Positions 5,066 through 5,125 of a stretch of DNA of 5,125 nt are shown here, piece after piece (the stretch's first letter is position 1; every line of letters starts with the position of its first letter). Location: assembly GCA_944387755.1 (NCBI GenBank), contig CALXGC010000053.1, forward strand, positions 1 through 5,125, in the 5' to 3' direction. A model generated the notes under the pieces. It saw nothing but the letters and a program-made list of their open reading frames with translations, did no database searches and was not told the origin of the DNA. A program made the position numbers and the translations under genes. Source of the stretch: an uncultured Oscillospiraceae bacterium (lineage in GTDB: Bacteria; Bacillota_A; Clostridia; Oscillospirales; Oscillospiraceae).

Positions 5066-5080
5066 GCGTTCCACACATAT

Positions 5081-5124
5081 GCCCGCCGGTTTGGCCCCGG
5101 CAGGCGGGCGCACAATGTGCGCCC
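5081..5124. repeat. Two overlapping GC-rich hairpins at the right edge
   Basis: GCCCGCC (5081-5087) pairs with GGCGGGC (5103-5109). GGGCGCAC (5106-5113) pairs perfectly with GTGCGCCC (5117-5124) around an AAT loop. The two share bases 5106-5109, so they are alternative folds. There is no T-tract inside the window. From general knowledge, GGGCGCACA..TGTGCGCCC palindromes are frequent between genes in Oscillospiraceae genomes. The window ends inside this element, so its full extent is unknown. Confidence 0.6.
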
Positions 5125-5125
5125 C

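Larger units (their letters stand above)
4915..5125. other. Gene-free repeat-filled region after spoVD
   Basis: The 211 nt after the PBP gene hold only the repeat units listed separately plus short linkers. I see no start with a ribosome site and no protein of recognisable family on either strand. I also see no hairpin with a T-tract that would end the operon. Many relatives continue with murE, mraY or another wall gene here; if that is so in this genome, the gene lies beyond the contig edge. Confidence 0.7.

Overview
The window is the start of a division and cell wall (dcw) operon from a GC-rich, spore-forming gut-type Firmicute, probably the Oscillospiraceae (Flavonifractor / Pseudoflavonifractor / Lawsonibacter neighbourhood). 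This placement is by inference. It rests on the mraZ-rsmH-ftsL-spoVD gene order, the strong G/C bias at third codon positions, a SpoVD-type penicillin-binding protein, and structured intergenic repeats of the kind common in that family. No 16S or other marker gene is present to settle it.

Layout: bases 1-41 are not biological. They match the end of the Illumina TruSeq universal adapter with one mismatch, so base 1 is a contig end. Bases 42-190 hold stacked hairpin repeats and no gene. Bases 200-330 are an AT-rich regulatory island with a LexA (SOS) box look-alike at 211-224 and a sigma-A-type promoter at 292-320. Four genes follow on the + strand: mraZ (380-793, GTG start), rsmH (796-1734), an FtsL-like division protein (1790-2332), and a transpeptidase with two PASTA domains, spoVD/ftsI (2437-4914). 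From 4915 to the end there are again only dispersed hairpin repeats, where murE or mraY would often follow. The last bases lie inside a hairpin, so the right edge may also be a repeat-induced assembly break.

The genes fit together as follows. MraZ is the operon's own DNA-binding regulator. RsmH methylates 16S rRNA. The FtsL-like protein is a membrane-anchored coiled-coil part of the divisome, and the PBP cross-links peptidoglycan on the outer face of the membrane.

The most interesting point is at the ftsL-spoVD junction. A near-consensus sigma-E (mother-cell sporulation) promoter starts inside the last codons of ftsL: GCATATT, 14 nt, CATACAGT. A large 5'-leader hairpin follows it. The PBP carries two cysteines 19 residues apart, at the positions of the redox-active pair of B. 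subtilis SpoVD. Promoter and cysteines independently support a sporulation (SpoVD) role, although the position after ftsL and the two PASTA domains also resemble the vegetative division PBP. I saw no wholly new system here. The worthwhile leads are this dual-use PBP, its leader, the SOS-like site and the repeat families flanking the operon.
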